From Flavobacteriales bacterium (GTDB lineage Bacteria > Bacteroidota > Bacteroidia > Flavobacteriales_D > Parvicellaceae), in contig JAOASC010000020.1 in assembly GCA_025210295.1 (NCBI GenBank), forward strand, positions 1-64,000: DNA of 64,000 nucleotides, read 5' to 3'. How positions within the stretch are numbered: the stretch's first letter is position 1; each line of letters opens with the position of its first letter. The notes beneath the pieces were generated by a model. It worked only from the letters and a program-made list of their open reading frames with translations, made no database searches and was not told the DNA's origin. This document shows positions 1 to 8,664 of this stretch, one piece after another. The position numbers and the translations under genes were made by a program.

Positions 1-160
1 CTCCGCCGGTGGTTTTGGATTTGGATCCGTCAAATAACGGTGAGCTATACGCGCCTTGTCCCTCATAGGTGAATGACTCACTTAATAGGGTTTGCCCATA
101 AGACTCTCCTAAAAAAATTAACCCTAAGAATAGTATTATTATCGTTGTCGATTTGTGCAT
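1..160 (-). CDS. Secreted protein, N-terminal fragment (runs off left edge)
   Basis: Only the first 53 codons are in the window; the gene continues leftwards. The ATG is at 158-160. The translation starts MHKSTTIIILFLGLIFLGES, a short basic start followed by a hydrophobic core, then SYGQ-TLL as a typical Bacteroidota signal-peptidase I site. The mature start (ESFTYEGQGAYSSP) is rich in Ser, Thr and Gly and resembles the beginning of extracellular or T9SS-exported beta-sandwich proteins, but no family can be named from so little. The start codon is well supported by the signal peptide directly behind it. Confidence 0.7.
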   Translation of the reverse strand, partial: MHKSTTIIILFLGLIFLGESYGQTLLSESFTYEGQGAYSSPLFDGSKSKTTGG

Positions 161-644
161 TGGAATAGGTGCTTTTTTATGATAGCGTTTCAAATTAATT
201 ATTATGTTTTAGAGCACCTTTATTCATTAGAAGTAATAACTTCGTACAAGACTAGGTACTATAATTAATGATAACTAAGTTTAAAATATTAGGGTATATA
301 ACTATCTTTTTTTCTATTAAACGGTCGTTTTTTAACGATTTTTGTGCAGTTCAACTACATTTGCAAAGTTAGATTACTCATTATAAATAATCCAAATTCC
401 TTATCAACAAACAACCAGTTAACTATAATATATCTAACTGATATTAAGCATAGTAGTGTTAATAAATCAAAAGTGCTATAATAATATTACTTAGGTCTTT
501 TAGACTAGAGACAAACACCAAAAATTAATCTTAAATTTCAGAGACTGATTCCAAACATTGAACAAAAATTGATGGTAATAATATAATTGAGCTAAACAAT
601 AAAAAAAGGAGATCAATTAATGAGCTTCATCGGAAAATAACTAC
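161..644. other. Intergenic region without a recognisable gene
   Basis: This 484-base AT-rich stretch separates two minus-strand genes and should hold the promoter of the left-edge gene. No ORF with coding character, tRNA or structured RNA was seen. A 7-base inverted pair (AGGTGCT at 167-173, AGCACCT at 213-219) lies just upstream of the left gene but is too short to call. The right end carries the terminator-like element described separately. Confidence 0.5.
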
Positions 645-662
645 TTATTCATTAATCTCTTT
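601..662 (-). terminator. Possible intrinsic terminator after the usher-like gene
   Basis: Read on the minus strand, the end of the 1196-residue gene gives GAGATTAATGA, then a loop of about 20 bases, then TCATTAATTGATCTCC followed by seven T. The arms pair with one 4-base bulge. The stop codon (645-647) lies inside the loop side. The long loop and bulge make this a moderate candidate only. Confidence 0.35.
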
Positions 663-3600
663 TCTTAACACTTTACCTTGGTAAGAAATTGCTATCACAC
701 CTTCTGTGAACCCAACTCTTATTAGTTCATTTAATAAGTTTTCAGCATCCTGTAATGTTTCCAAAACAGGAGATGCATAAATCACGATCCCATTAACTTT
801 TATTGGTGTAGCATTAAGCTGTAACGCTTTAAGTTTTTGAGTATAGTCAGGAGACATATTAGCTTCTATCATTCCAATTTCAACGATATACTTAATATTT
901 GTTTCAACGATATCAGTTATCTGTTTTTCATTTTCTGTTGAAATACGCTTTATTTCTTCTGCTAAAGCCTCTTTCGGTTGCATTGCATTTAAAGCCACTT
1001 CAATTGCTTCTATTTCAGCATTATCATTTTGATTACTTTGTCTATCAGGGTTATCTTCAGTAGCTCCTGTATTTTCATCATCATTAGATGAATTACCTTG
1101 AGTTTCAGTTAAACTTTTAAAGTTAAAGAATTGTTGGCCATCTCCAAAATTGACTTCTTTTTTCCCTTCGTAGAAAGTAAAATCTACGGTATAATGTTTA
1201 AACCCATCAAACTGAATCAAGAATTTATCCTTATCTATTTCAAACCCTTCTCCAAATACGTTTGTTACTTTTACTGTAAAATATCCAGCTTGCGGAACGT
1301 TTAATGTATAATACCCTTTCAAATCTGTTAGAGCGGCAAAAGTTTCTCCTTTTTCATTCACAGCCTCTACCCTAACCCCGTTTACATTAATCAATCCTTT
1401 ATCGCTGAATTCATCTCTAATTAATGAAACTTTTCCATTAACTTGGAAACTTTCAACATAAGGGATATATAAATCCATATCCTGAGTAATTTCAATGCTT
1501 TGGTTATCTCCTTTTGCATTGTATAAATTTCCTAAATTAAACAGCGGTTCAAAATCCCCTAAATAAGAACCTTCTGGAATATCCTTTAAAAGGATTTCTC
1601 CTTGGGTATTTGAGACCAACTCTTGCTCTCCAAACCTAATGAAATCATCCACATTCTTTTCCCGATCTCTTGATAATTTTAATTTAATATTTGATAATAA
1701 TGGTTCATCTTCTCCTCTAATCCCATCACCATCTAAATCATTAAAACAAATAGCTGTTACATCATAATACTTTATTCTAGGTTGTGGAATATCAAAAGAT
1801 TTTTTTACACCAATGTTCATACTAAAGTTTCTATGAGTAATTACACCTGCTGTCTCTTCATCTACACTATTGGTAAAGATATTAGCACGCATATTCGCTG
1901 ACCACCTATAAGGTAATTTAAAATCTAACATGGTACTCAAAACAAAATTTTGTCTATTAGATGGCAGTCTTAAGAAATACGTCAAATAATTTCCCCAGGT
2001 AATGTTTTTTTCATAAAACTTTCTAGTATGATGTAACCTGGCTTGAACTGTTTCATAATTAATAGGTTCATCATTTTCAAAAAATGCCTCACTGACAAAG
2101 AAATTGGGCCCATAAATATAATTAGCACTAGCTCCCATATTTCTGTTGACGTAACTCAATCCTAAATTAATCGCTGGTAACTCTCTTATGGTAACATCAG
2201 GTTGTAAACGGTTTCTAAAATAAGTATACCCGGCAGACAAACTTGGAGTTAACATTTGAAATTCATCCATTTTTATTCTAGATAAAATAAATAAACCTCC
2301 AAAATAATTAGTGAAATTCTCAGCTGTTGTATCACTTTGAATCAACAAGCGATTCAACTCTCTCATCATAGGTCCAGCCTCTAATACTAGACTATTGGAC
2401 AATCGGTTTAAGTAGGTGGCTCTATAAATTGCCTGTCTATTATATGATCCATTATAAAAAGGGCTATACACATATCCTGAAGTACTAACTGAATTGTAGT
2501 TAGCAATTAAGTTTATACGACTTTTTGCATTAATCATATACCTAAAGTATCCATTAATTTTATTTGATGGTCTAACTCTAATGAAGTTAAATTGATCATT
2601 TCTTGTTGTTCCACCAAACCTAAACTTTTTCCATACTCCACTATAACTAGCCATATACGAAAAACCTAAAACAGTAGAATCAGCGGGTACTCCAACGCCT
2701 TGATTATTATCAAAAACCGCATTGGTTCCCATTAAACCTATTCTCAATGTATGGTTTTTATAGGGAGAGAAAGCAGCTCCAACTTCAGGTGATAAGGCAC
2801 GGTAATGCAAATATTGATTATCTTCATAAGTAGCTCCCCCCCATACTCTTAAGTTATTAATTTTTCTTTTGTATAGAACAGATGAACTCCAATTAGGAAA
2901 GAACTTCCCTATTATGTAACTAGCATTAACTTCATCATTATCAGTTATCTTATAGGAAGCTTTAACACCCCAACCTCTTAATGAATGCATCGTATTGTTA
3001 AATATCTCCCCTATTTCAGCGACCAAATCATCTGACCATCTATAGACAATTCTAAACGTATAATTATTTGGGTTTTCAAAATAGTTTAACGTTCCCGATT
3101 GTCGGTAAAATAAGTTTCTAGCTTGAAAAATATAGTTTAAATCATGCTCTCCTTTAAACTGTAAATGTCCATAAGCTCCTAAATTCAATTTAGGTTGATT
3201 AGATGATAACAGGTTGAAAACATTTGCTTCAACATTAAGCGGAGAATATTTTTCTTGTCTATTATGAATGTAGGCATTATCCAAGTCTCTTACCCAAAGC
3301 ATGTCTCTTCTGGACTTATTCGTGCTCCCTGAAATTCCTTTAACCTTAATGGTTGATTCGTCCCAAATTTGGGTGTAAAATTGACGTTTATCTTCTGTCA
3401 ATTGAGCTCTCGTTACCGTATATGTATATACTGTATCAGTTAAAGGTGGTACTTTAACAAAGTAATCTTTTTTGTTTTCGTTAACTTCAAGAATATCTAG
3501 TAATTTACCTACTTCAAACTGAAGATTTATTAACTCTGGGGCATTCCCCTTATTTTTCACATGCAAATCAAATTGGACAGTTTCAAAGTATTCATTGAAA

Positions 3601-4235
3601 TAAATAGTACTATGTTCTAAATACATATCCCACTTGGTTTTCAGGGGTATTTTAACATAAGCAGCACCAGAATAATATCCATTTTTTGCTTCAAAAGATG
3701 CATCAATTACATAAGCCATTCCACCAACTGCATTTCTAGGTATAGATAGACGAACAGGCAGACTTATTGAATCATTAGCTTCTAGCGTTATTTCCATTGA
3801 GGGGTTTGCGATTAAATGCCACCCATTGGGTACATTAATCCTAATCTTACCACTAATAGGACTATTAGTAGTATTCGTAAATTTGCAGACATTAAAATAA
3901 ATTGAGTCAGCCGACTGTTCGACCTTTTGCTTTATAAATTCAATTTCAATATCTCTAATAATTTTTTTAACAGTATCCTCAGCGATAAAAGCATCAACAA
4001 TTGAGGAAGTGTCCGTAACATTAGGGTTAATGGCAGTATCCTTAACCGATGTTATATCTGTTGTATCCACATCAGGTAATGCAACAGAATTAGTGTCTAC
4101 ATTAATAGAATCTGTGATAGACACAATCGAATCTTGATTTTGAGCATAATTAGCACCTGCTAACAATAGCATTACAATAATATATAGGTTATGTCTTATC
4201 AAGATTATAAAGTAATAAGTAGTATTCTTAATCAA
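645..4235 (-). CDS. Usher-like outer-membrane barrel protein with SdrD/CarboxypepD-like and SPOR-like ends
   Basis: What is seen: a signal peptide (residues 1-31, ending NYAQ), an Asp/Ser/Thr-rich stretch (about 32-90), two beta-sandwich-like domains (about 95-310), then some 500 residues of alternating polar/aromatic strands typical of a large outer-membrane barrel (about 320-830). After it come an SdrD_B-like Ca-type loop (FNDLDGDGIRG, about 832-842), a carboxypeptidase-regulatory-like fold (about 930-1010), an Asn/Asp-rich linker (about 1040-1075) and a 90-residue SPOR-like end. There is no ATG: the usable start is TTG at 4235, with a second TTG at 4202 that would give a more compact signal peptide. 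It lies 10 bases behind a subunit-like gene. Inference: by size, barrel plus C-terminal sandwiches, and a PapD-like chaperone gene nearby, it could act as the outer-membrane assembly platform of a surface fibre. It is not an obvious classical PF00577 usher. Confidence 0.75.
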   Translation of the reverse strand: MIKNTTYYFIILIRHNLYIIVMLLLAGANYAQNQDSIVSITDSINVDTNSVALPDVDTTDITSVKDTAINPNVTDTSSIVDAFIAEDTVKKIIRDIEIEFIKQKVEQSADSIYFNVCKFTNTTNSPISGKIRINVPNGWHLIANPSMEITLEANDSISLPVRLSIPRNAVGGMAYVIDASFEAKNGYYSGAAYVKIPLKTKWDMYLEHSTIYFNEYFETVQFDLHVKNKGNAPELINLQFEVGKLLDILEVNENKKDYFVKVPPLTDTVYTYTVTRAQLTEDKRQFYTQIWDESTIKVKGISGSTNKSRRDMLWVRDLDNAYIHNRQEKYSPLNVEANVFNLLSSNQPKLNLGAYGHLQFKGEHDLNYIFQARNLFYRQSGTLNYFENPNNYTFRIVYRWSDDLVAEIGEIFNNTMHSLRGWGVKASYKITDNDEVNASYIIGKFFPNWSSSVLYKRKINNLRVWGGATYEDNQYLHYRALSPEVGAAFSPYKNHTLRIGLMGTNAVFDNNQGVGVPADSTVLGFSYMASYSGVWKKFRFGGTTRNDQFNFIRVRPSNKINGYFRYMINAKSRINLIANYNSVSTSGYVYSPFYNGSYNRQAIYRATYLNRLSNSLVLEAGPMMRELNRLLIQSDTTAENFTNYFGGLFILSRIKMDEFQMLTPSLSAGYTYFRNRLQPDVTIRELPAINLGLSYVNRNMGASANYIYGPNFFVSEAFFENDEPINYETVQARLHHTRKFYEKNITWGNYLTYFLRLPSNRQNFVLSTMLDFKLPYRWSANMRANIFTNSVDEETAGVITHRNFSMNIGVKKSFDIPQPRIKYYDVTAICFNDLDGDGIRGEDEPLLSNIKLKLSRDREKNVDDFIRFGEQELVSNTQGEILLKDIPEGSYLGDFEPLFNLGNLYNAKGDNQSIEITQDMDLYIPYVESFQVNGKVSLIRDEFSDKGLINVNGVRVEAVNEKGETFAALTDLKGYYTLNVPQAGYFTVKVTNVFGEGFEIDKDKFLIQFDGFKHYTVDFTFYEGKKEVNFGDGQQFFNFKSLTETQGNSSNDDENTGATEDNPDRQSNQNDNAEIEAIEVALNAMQPKEALAEEIKRISTENEKQITDIVETNIKYIVEIGMIEANMSPDYTQKLKALQLNATPIKVNGIVIYASPVLETLQDAENLLNELIRVGFTEGVIAISYQGKVLRKEINE

Positions 4236-4245
4236 AACTATGGGG

Positions 4246-4794
4246 TTAAAAGTCTGGGATTAAAATAACTTCAACTTCTATGGTATAATAATCAGCTGTA
4301 CTTCCTAACAAACTTCCATTAGCAATTCCACACTCATAAGTTAAGTTAATTTGGTGGGTATTTGCATCAGCAGGTATATGAGCTGGATCTATAGTGTTCA
4401 TTAGTTCATTTCCTGGAGCTATTGCTAAATCTTGCAATCCATTAAAAGTTGCAGTACCCAAATTTCCACTTGCATCTGTTGCTTCAATTTGGATAGTATT
4501 AAGTGGTAAAGTATTCCCTCCTCCTCCATCGATAGTTGGTTGAGAAAGAAAAGATTGAAAATCGAGATGCCATCCAGTTAATGTTCCGCCTGTTAAATCT
4601 TCCATTGAAACACCTAAAGTTGTTCCATCTGTAATCCTAATTCCATTTCTATATTTATCGATAGAATTAAAATTAAATTCAATGTGAGAACCAATAAGTG
4701 TTGTAAGGCGAGCAGTATTATCTTGAGCAAGAATTAGTGTATTAAACACTCCTGTAAAAAAAATAACAAAGCATATAAATGGGGACTTTCTCAT
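4246..4794 (-). CDS. Small secreted fibre-subunit-like protein (DUF4402-like), second copy
   Basis: 182 residues from the ATG at 4792-4794, which gives a clean signal peptide (MRKSPFICFVIFFTG... ILAQ). A longer reading frame to 4842 adds 16 residues before the signal sequence and is not preferred. The mature protein is beta-rich. It carries IEFNFNSIDKYRNGI, also present as IEFTFNSIDDYRFGI in its upstream neighbour, one Cys near the end (LTYECG), and a last strand of alternating hydrophobics (YTIEVEVILIPDF). These traits fit DUF4402-type or fimbrial-type subunits. No lipobox, T9SS tail or catalytic motif is seen. It lies 71 bases after its paralogue and 10 bases before the usher-like gene, so the three are probably co-transcribed. 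Structural subunit is an inference. Confidence 0.75.
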   Translation of the reverse strand: MRKSPFICFVIFFTGVFNTLILAQDNTARLTTLIGSHIEFNFNSIDKYRNGIRITDGTTLGVSMEDLTGGTLTGWHLDFQSFLSQPTIDGGGGNTLPLNTIQIEATDASGNLGTATFNGLQDLAIAPGNELMNTIDPAHIPADANTHQINLTYECGIANGSLLGSTADYYTIEVEVILIPDF

Positions 4795-4865
4795 ATTACC
4801 ATTGAATACAACAATAGGTTGATACCCTACAAAGAATACCAACCTATTATTCGATTTATCCTTTA

Positions 4866-5534
4866 TTATAAAGAAGCTAATTCAAACAACACATTTACGA
4901 TATATCTATCTGGTGTTGGACTTGGATTTTGCTCTAATAACACAGTTGGGTTCATTGTTGATGGAGCTCCACCAACTTCAGCAGTACCACATCTCCAAGT
5001 AATTGTAAAATCATTATCTGTAACATCTCCTGCACTTGAAGCAATATTTCCGTTATCAGTAATTAATACAATTGGAAATTGTTCTAATGCTGAGACTTGT
5101 GCTCCATCAACTGTTGGTGCAGAAGTAACTTCAGTACCTAAAGTATGAGTTCCATTAGAAGTTAGAGAAAAACCTACGTTATCCAATGTTAAGGTATTAG
5201 CTGGATTATCAGTACCAATAAATGTAGCTTCTTCTGCTCCATAGCTCAATTCCCATCTAGTAGATGATGCTATAGTAAAATTAGAAACATACATTGGATC
5301 TGAAGTATTTGGATTTGCTGAACCAGAAGTTGCTGCATCACCAGATATACCAAAACGATAGTCATCAATAGAGTTAAAAGTAAACTCAATATTACCACCA
5401 TCAGTAATTGTCATTCTTAACACTTCATTCAAATTCACGGCTAAAGGAATTACATTTCTGTCTCTCACCGCTTGAGCATACGTAGTTGCTCCCCACAATA
5501 GTAATCCCGAAACAAGGATAGATAACTTTTTCAT
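4866..5534 (-). CDS. Small secreted fibre-subunit-like protein (DUF4402-like), first gene of operon
   Basis: 222 residues with signal peptide MKKLSILVSGLLLWGATTYAQ. The mature chain is Thr/Ser/Asn-rich and beta-predicted. It shares with the 182-residue neighbour the motif around IEFTFNSIDDYRFGI, the single C-terminal Cys (ITWRCGT) and a final amphipathic strand (DRYIVNVLFELASL) like the donor-strand or chaperone-recognition strands of pilus subunits. Overall similarity outside these blocks is low, so the two may be a major and a minor subunit. As first gene of the minus-strand unit, facing the chaperone gene 210 bases away, it is likely the most abundant product. DUF4402 membership is recognition by pattern, not a search result. 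Confidence 0.75.
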   Translation of the reverse strand: MKKLSILVSGLLLWGATTYAQAVRDRNVIPLAVNLNEVLRMTITDGGNIEFTFNSIDDYRFGISGDAATSGSANPNTSDPMYVSNFTIASSTRWELSYGAEEATFIGTDNPANTLTLDNVGFSLTSNGTHTLGTEVTSAPTVDGAQVSALEQFPIVLITDNGNIASSAGDVTDNDFTITWRCGTAEVGGAPSTMNPTVLLEQNPSPTPDRYIVNVLFELASL

Positions 5535-5744
5535 AATAATTTATTTTTTAGTTCATCACAATGTTAACGATTATGAAAACCAAAAAAAAATATTTACAGA
5601 GTTATTTTATCGAAATATTTAATTATTTGATGAGCATATTATTTTCAATGATAAGAGAATTAACAGTTTTTTAATTCTTAATTTTTCTTCTTTTTGTATT
5701 AAATAATTCTGTATTATTGCGTTGTTATTTATGAAAATAAACTT
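5535..5744. promoter_or_regulatory. Divergent promoter region of the fibre locus
   Basis: This 210-base AT-rich region lies between the subunit operon (minus) and the chaperone operon (plus), so both promoters should be here. An 8-base inverted repeat, AGAATTAA at 5656-5663 and TTAATTCT at 5671-5678, lies roughly mid-way and could be an operator or hairpin. On the plus strand TATTATTG at 5712-5719 is one base off the Bacteroidota -7 consensus. No clear -33 partner was found. Confidence 0.4.
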
Positions 5745-6542
5745 ATGAAAAATCTTATTATTTTATCACTATTCCTATTTAACATTCACATAATCAAAGC
5801 ACAAGATTTTGAGGTTGCTCCTGTTGTTATGAATTTTGAAGCTAATCCTGGACAAATTCAAAAGAAACAAATGACTATCAGAAATCATGCTAACATCAAA
5901 CAATCTTTTACATTTAATTTTGGAGATTATGAAATTGATGAAAGCGGTAAAAAAGTTCGTAAAGCTGCTGGGACCTCAAAAAGATCATGTGCGAGTTGGA
6001 TTACTGTTACTCCAAACTTATTAGAACTAAACCCTAATGAAGAAAGAACAGTAACTGTATTAATGACCGTACCTAAAGATGGTTATGCTACCAAATGGGG
6101 AATGATATATGTACAAGCAAGTACTGAACAAAGTGGAAATGATGTAGACAAACAATTGGCTACAGGAATTAGAGTCACTCCTAGAATTGCTGTATTAGTG
6201 AGTCAATCTCCAAAAACCAATCAAAATTATAAAGGGAAAATCTATAACCTTAAAGAAGTTACCTCTCAAAAAGACTCTGTTAAAACGTTCCATGTTGTCG
6301 TTGAGAATATTGGAGATAAAATCTTCGAAGGGAGCGTACAATTATTACTTGCTGATATGACTACAGCGCAAGAGACCAAATATAAACCGAAAAAGAATAG
6401 AGTCTTTCCTGGAGAAAAAAGAACTTTTGAGCTAACGCTTCCTAATAATATTACACCTGGTAAATATGTACTTGCTGCAATTCTAAACTACGGTCATGGA
6501 AAAGCTCTAGAAGGAACACAATTATTAGTTGAAATAAAATAA
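5745..6542 (+). CDS. Periplasmic fimbrial-type (PapD-like) chaperone
   Basis: 265 residues with a signal peptide (MKNLIILSLFLFNIHIIKAQ). The mature part has two Ig-like domains. The first (about 20-145) has the PapD-type layout: an N-terminal APVVMNFEANPGQ strand, a conserved-looking NH..IKQSFTFNFGDYE segment, then SWITVTPNLLELNPNEERTV leading into a GMIYV strand. The second (about 155-265) ends GKYVLAAILNYG. In the known family such chaperones bind pilus subunits in the periplasm and hand them to an outer-membrane usher; two subunit-like genes and a large barrel gene on the opposite strand support this role. It could instead be a generic Ig-like envelope protein. It forms an operon with the MORN-type gene 4 bases downstream. 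Confidence 0.75.
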   Translation: MKNLIILSLFLFNIHIIKAQDFEVAPVVMNFEANPGQIQKKQMTIRNHANIKQSFTFNFGDYEIDESGKKVRKAAGTSKRSCASWITVTPNLLELNPNEERTVTVLMTVPKDGYATKWGMIYVQASTEQSGNDVDKQLATGIRVTPRIAVLVSQSPKTNQNYKGKIYNLKEVTSQKDSVKTFHVVVENIGDKIFEGSVQLLLADMTTAQETKYKPKKNRVFPGEKRTFELTLPNNITPGKYVLAAILNYGHGKALEGTQLLVEIK

Positions 6543-6546
6543 CTTT

Positions 6547-7725
6547 ATGAGACCCCTATTCTATTTGGTATTGCTTTTATGGACTCCACAACTAATGGGA
6601 CAAGACACCATTAGAACTTATTACAATGATTCTATTAAAACGGTGAAAGAAATCTATCTTGTAAATACCAATGGAGACAAGGAGGGTTTGTATCAAATAT
6701 TTCACCCCAATCAAACCTTATGGCAAATTGGTCATTATAAAAACAATCAATTAGAAGGAGAATGGTTAGATTACTATACTACAGGACAATTAAAGCAAAA
6801 GTTATTTTTTATTGCAGGTAAGTTAGAGGGAAAATCAACCACTTATTACCCTTATGGTGAAACCTACCAAATCATGAATTACAAAAATGACATCCTCCAT
6901 GGAGAATTGATCATTTACCATGAAAATGGTCAACTTAAAGAAGTTTCTAACTATATAAATGGTAGTCCTCATGGTCCTTTCAAAGGCTACTACCAAAATG
7001 GTAAACTGAGGTACCAAACAACAATGGTTAATGGTTTAGCAAGTGGTAATTGGACTGCTTATTTTGACAATGGTTACATTCAGGAAAAAGGCTATAAGAA
7101 CAGAGGCATCTTTCAGGGTGAGTTTATTGGTTACTACAAAGATTACGAAGGTATTATTCAAAAAAAATGCCACTACAACAACGGTTTATTAGATGGAGAT
7201 TTTAAGGGCTTTTACCCTTCAGGAAACCTTATGAATAAGTATTTTTATAAAAAAAATAAAATAGAAGGAGAATACCAAGAATTTTTTGACTCAACGAAAA
7301 GTTTAATATTTATTCAAGGAAACTATATCAATGATAAAAAAGAAGGGGTTTGGACAACATACTATGCCAACCAACAAATATATTATACGGGTATTTATAC
7401 CAATTCGATAAAAGAAGGTGAATGGAAAGTGTTTTATGATTCAGGAAATCAAAAACAAATTGGAACCTATAAAAACGGTGTAGAAATTGGAAAATGGAAA
7501 TTCTATACATTGTTAGGTCAACTCTCTCATACAGGACAATATGAAAACGGTGATCGAACTGGGACATGGAATTATTACTACCCAAGTGGCCAATTAAAAG
7601 TTGAGCATAATTACCACAAGGGACTTAGAAACGGAATTGGTACAGCCTACGATGAAAAAGGAATTATTGTTGAGAAGGCACTATATAAAGATGATCAGTT
7701 GATTCAGAACTTAATGAACAATTAA
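6547..7725 (+). CDS. Secreted MORN/YwqK-type repeat protein
   Basis: 392 residues with a signal peptide ending LMGQ. Nearly the whole mature chain consists of about 14 repeats of roughly 23 residues with the pattern G-x-W-x-x-Y-Y-x-x-G-Q-L-K-x-x-x-x-Y-K-N-G, for example GEWLDYYTTGQLKQKLFF and GTWNYYYPSGQLKVEHNY. These are MORN-variant repeats annotated in many genomes as YwqK-family antitoxin-like. They form an elongated beta-meander and usually mediate binding. The start lies 4 bases after the chaperone stop, so it is co-transcribed with the chaperone and may be an accessory or surface-exposed partner of the fibre system. No toxin gene is next to it, so antitoxin function is not supported here. 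Confidence 0.8.
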   Translation: MRPLFYLVLLLWTPQLMGQDTIRTYYNDSIKTVKEIYLVNTNGDKEGLYQIFHPNQTLWQIGHYKNNQLEGEWLDYYTTGQLKQKLFFIAGKLEGKSTTYYPYGETYQIMNYKNDILHGELIIYHENGQLKEVSNYINGSPHGPFKGYYQNGKLRYQTTMVNGLASGNWTAYFDNGYIQEKGYKNRGIFQGEFIGYYKDYEGIIQKKCHYNNGLLDGDFKGFYPSGNLMNKYFYKKNKIEGEYQEFFDSTKSLIFIQGNYINDKKEGVWTTYYANQQIYYTGIYTNSIKEGEWKVFYDSGNQKQIGTYKNGVEIGKWKFYTLLGQLSHTGQYENGDRTGTWNYYYPSGQLKVEHNYHKGLRNGIGTAYDEKGIIVEKALYKDDQLIQNLMNN

Positions 7726-7807
7726 CTTTTGAAATAAATTCACTTTAAACACGTTAAAAAATAATAATTACATTAAATTTACCTCTAACAATTTAACAGA
7801 AACTACT

Positions 7808-8614
7808 ATGAGACGATCTACACTCCTTGTTCCTTATGATTTTACTCCTGTCGCAGAATCTGCTGTAAAAGATGCTATTACAATTGCAAAGCAGACTAGA
7901 GCTGATGTTTTACTTTTACATGTAGTTAAAAACACTAAAGACATGCAAGCTGCGAATACTAAGCTTGAAGCTGTAATAAAAACTTTAGATCAAACAGAAG
8001 TAGGTGTTAGCCATCGAATTGAAGTCGGTAGTATTTTCGATGATATTGGCAAAGTAGCTGAAGAAGTTAAAGCTTCTGTTATTGTTATGGGAACACATGG
8101 AGCAAAAGGTATGCAAAAACTGTTTGGAAGTTTTGCAATTAAGGTTATTACCAGTACCAATGTTCCTTTTATGGTCGTTCAAGAGAAATTAATTAGTAGA
8201 GACATCAATAAAATTGTACTACCTGTTACTGCTTCTAAAGAAAGTTTACAGATTTTGAACTCAACAGCTAATTTAGCAAAAGCATTAGGAGCTACTGTCA
8301 ATGTTGTTTACGAAACTAAAAGTGAAGCAGCCATGCAGAGAAAGATTAAAAACTATGCACAAATAGCACTTCAACAGTTAGCTGAACAAGGAATCAATGA
8401 TGCTAAAGCTTTTAAATTACAAGGAAAAGGAGCTTATCAAGAACAGATATTAGATTTTAGCAAAAGACATGGAGCTGACTTAATTTCTGTAGCTTATTAT
8501 ACTGAAAAAGTTTTTGCTCAATTCGACACTTTTGCCCAAGACTTAATTACTAATAAAGATCAAATACCAACATTAATTATCAAAACAGTTGATTCAACTG
8601 TAGGGTATTTCTAA
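7808..8614 (+). CDS. Universal stress protein, two UspA domains
   Basis: 268 residues, cytoplasmic, with two tandem Usp folds (about 1-140 and 141-268). The first starts STLLVPYDFTPVAESAV and ends with the ATP-binding pattern GTHGAKGMQKLFGSFA, matching G-x2-G-x9-G-S, followed by VPFMVVQ. The second domain (KIVLPVTASKESLQIL) lacks this glycine pattern, so only the N-terminal half is likely to bind nucleotide. Such tandem Usp proteins are common in Bacteroidota and respond to stress or starvation. It appears monocistronic: 82 bases follow the previous gene, with TAAATTTA at 7774-7781 as a weak -7 element, and a strong hairpin follows the stop. Confidence 0.9.
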   Translation: MRRSTLLVPYDFTPVAESAVKDAITIAKQTRADVLLLHVVKNTKDMQAANTKLEAVIKTLDQTEVGVSHRIEVGSIFDDIGKVAEEVKASVIVMGTHGAKGMQKLFGSFAIKVITSTNVPFMVVQEKLISRDINKIVLPVTASKESLQILNSTANLAKALGATVNVVYETKSEAAMQRKIKNYAQIALQQLAEQGINDAKAFKLQGKGAYQEQILDFSKRHGADLISVAYYTEKVFAQFDTFAQDLITNKDQIPTLIIKTVDSTVGYF

Positions 8615-8634
8615 GGCTTTAATATATAAAATAG

Positions 8635-8664
8635 AAAAGGGAACTGATTAAAGTTCCCTTTTTT
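8635..8664. terminator. Bidirectional intrinsic terminator between usp and the MbnH-like gene
   Basis: AAAAGGGAACT (8635-8645) and AGTTCCCTTTT (8652-8662) form a perfect 11-base-pair stem with a 6-base loop, with T residues after the 3' arm on the plus strand and A-rich sequence before the 5' arm. It lies between the convergent stop codons at 8612-8614 and 8663-8665, so it can stop transcription from both sides. Confidence 0.85.

Noticed and set aside
167..219. 7-base inverted pair AGGTGCT/AGCACCT
   Set aside because: Arms are short and 39 bases apart; this is expected by chance in such a region.
4819..5148. Plus-strand ORF of 109 codons
   Set aside because: It lies antisense to the subunit-like gene at 4866-5534, which has a signal peptide and family features; the plus-strand product has neither.
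6547..7725. YwqK-type antitoxin of a toxin-antitoxin pair
   Set aside because: The protein is exported and the neighbour is a chaperone; no toxin-like gene is adjacent.
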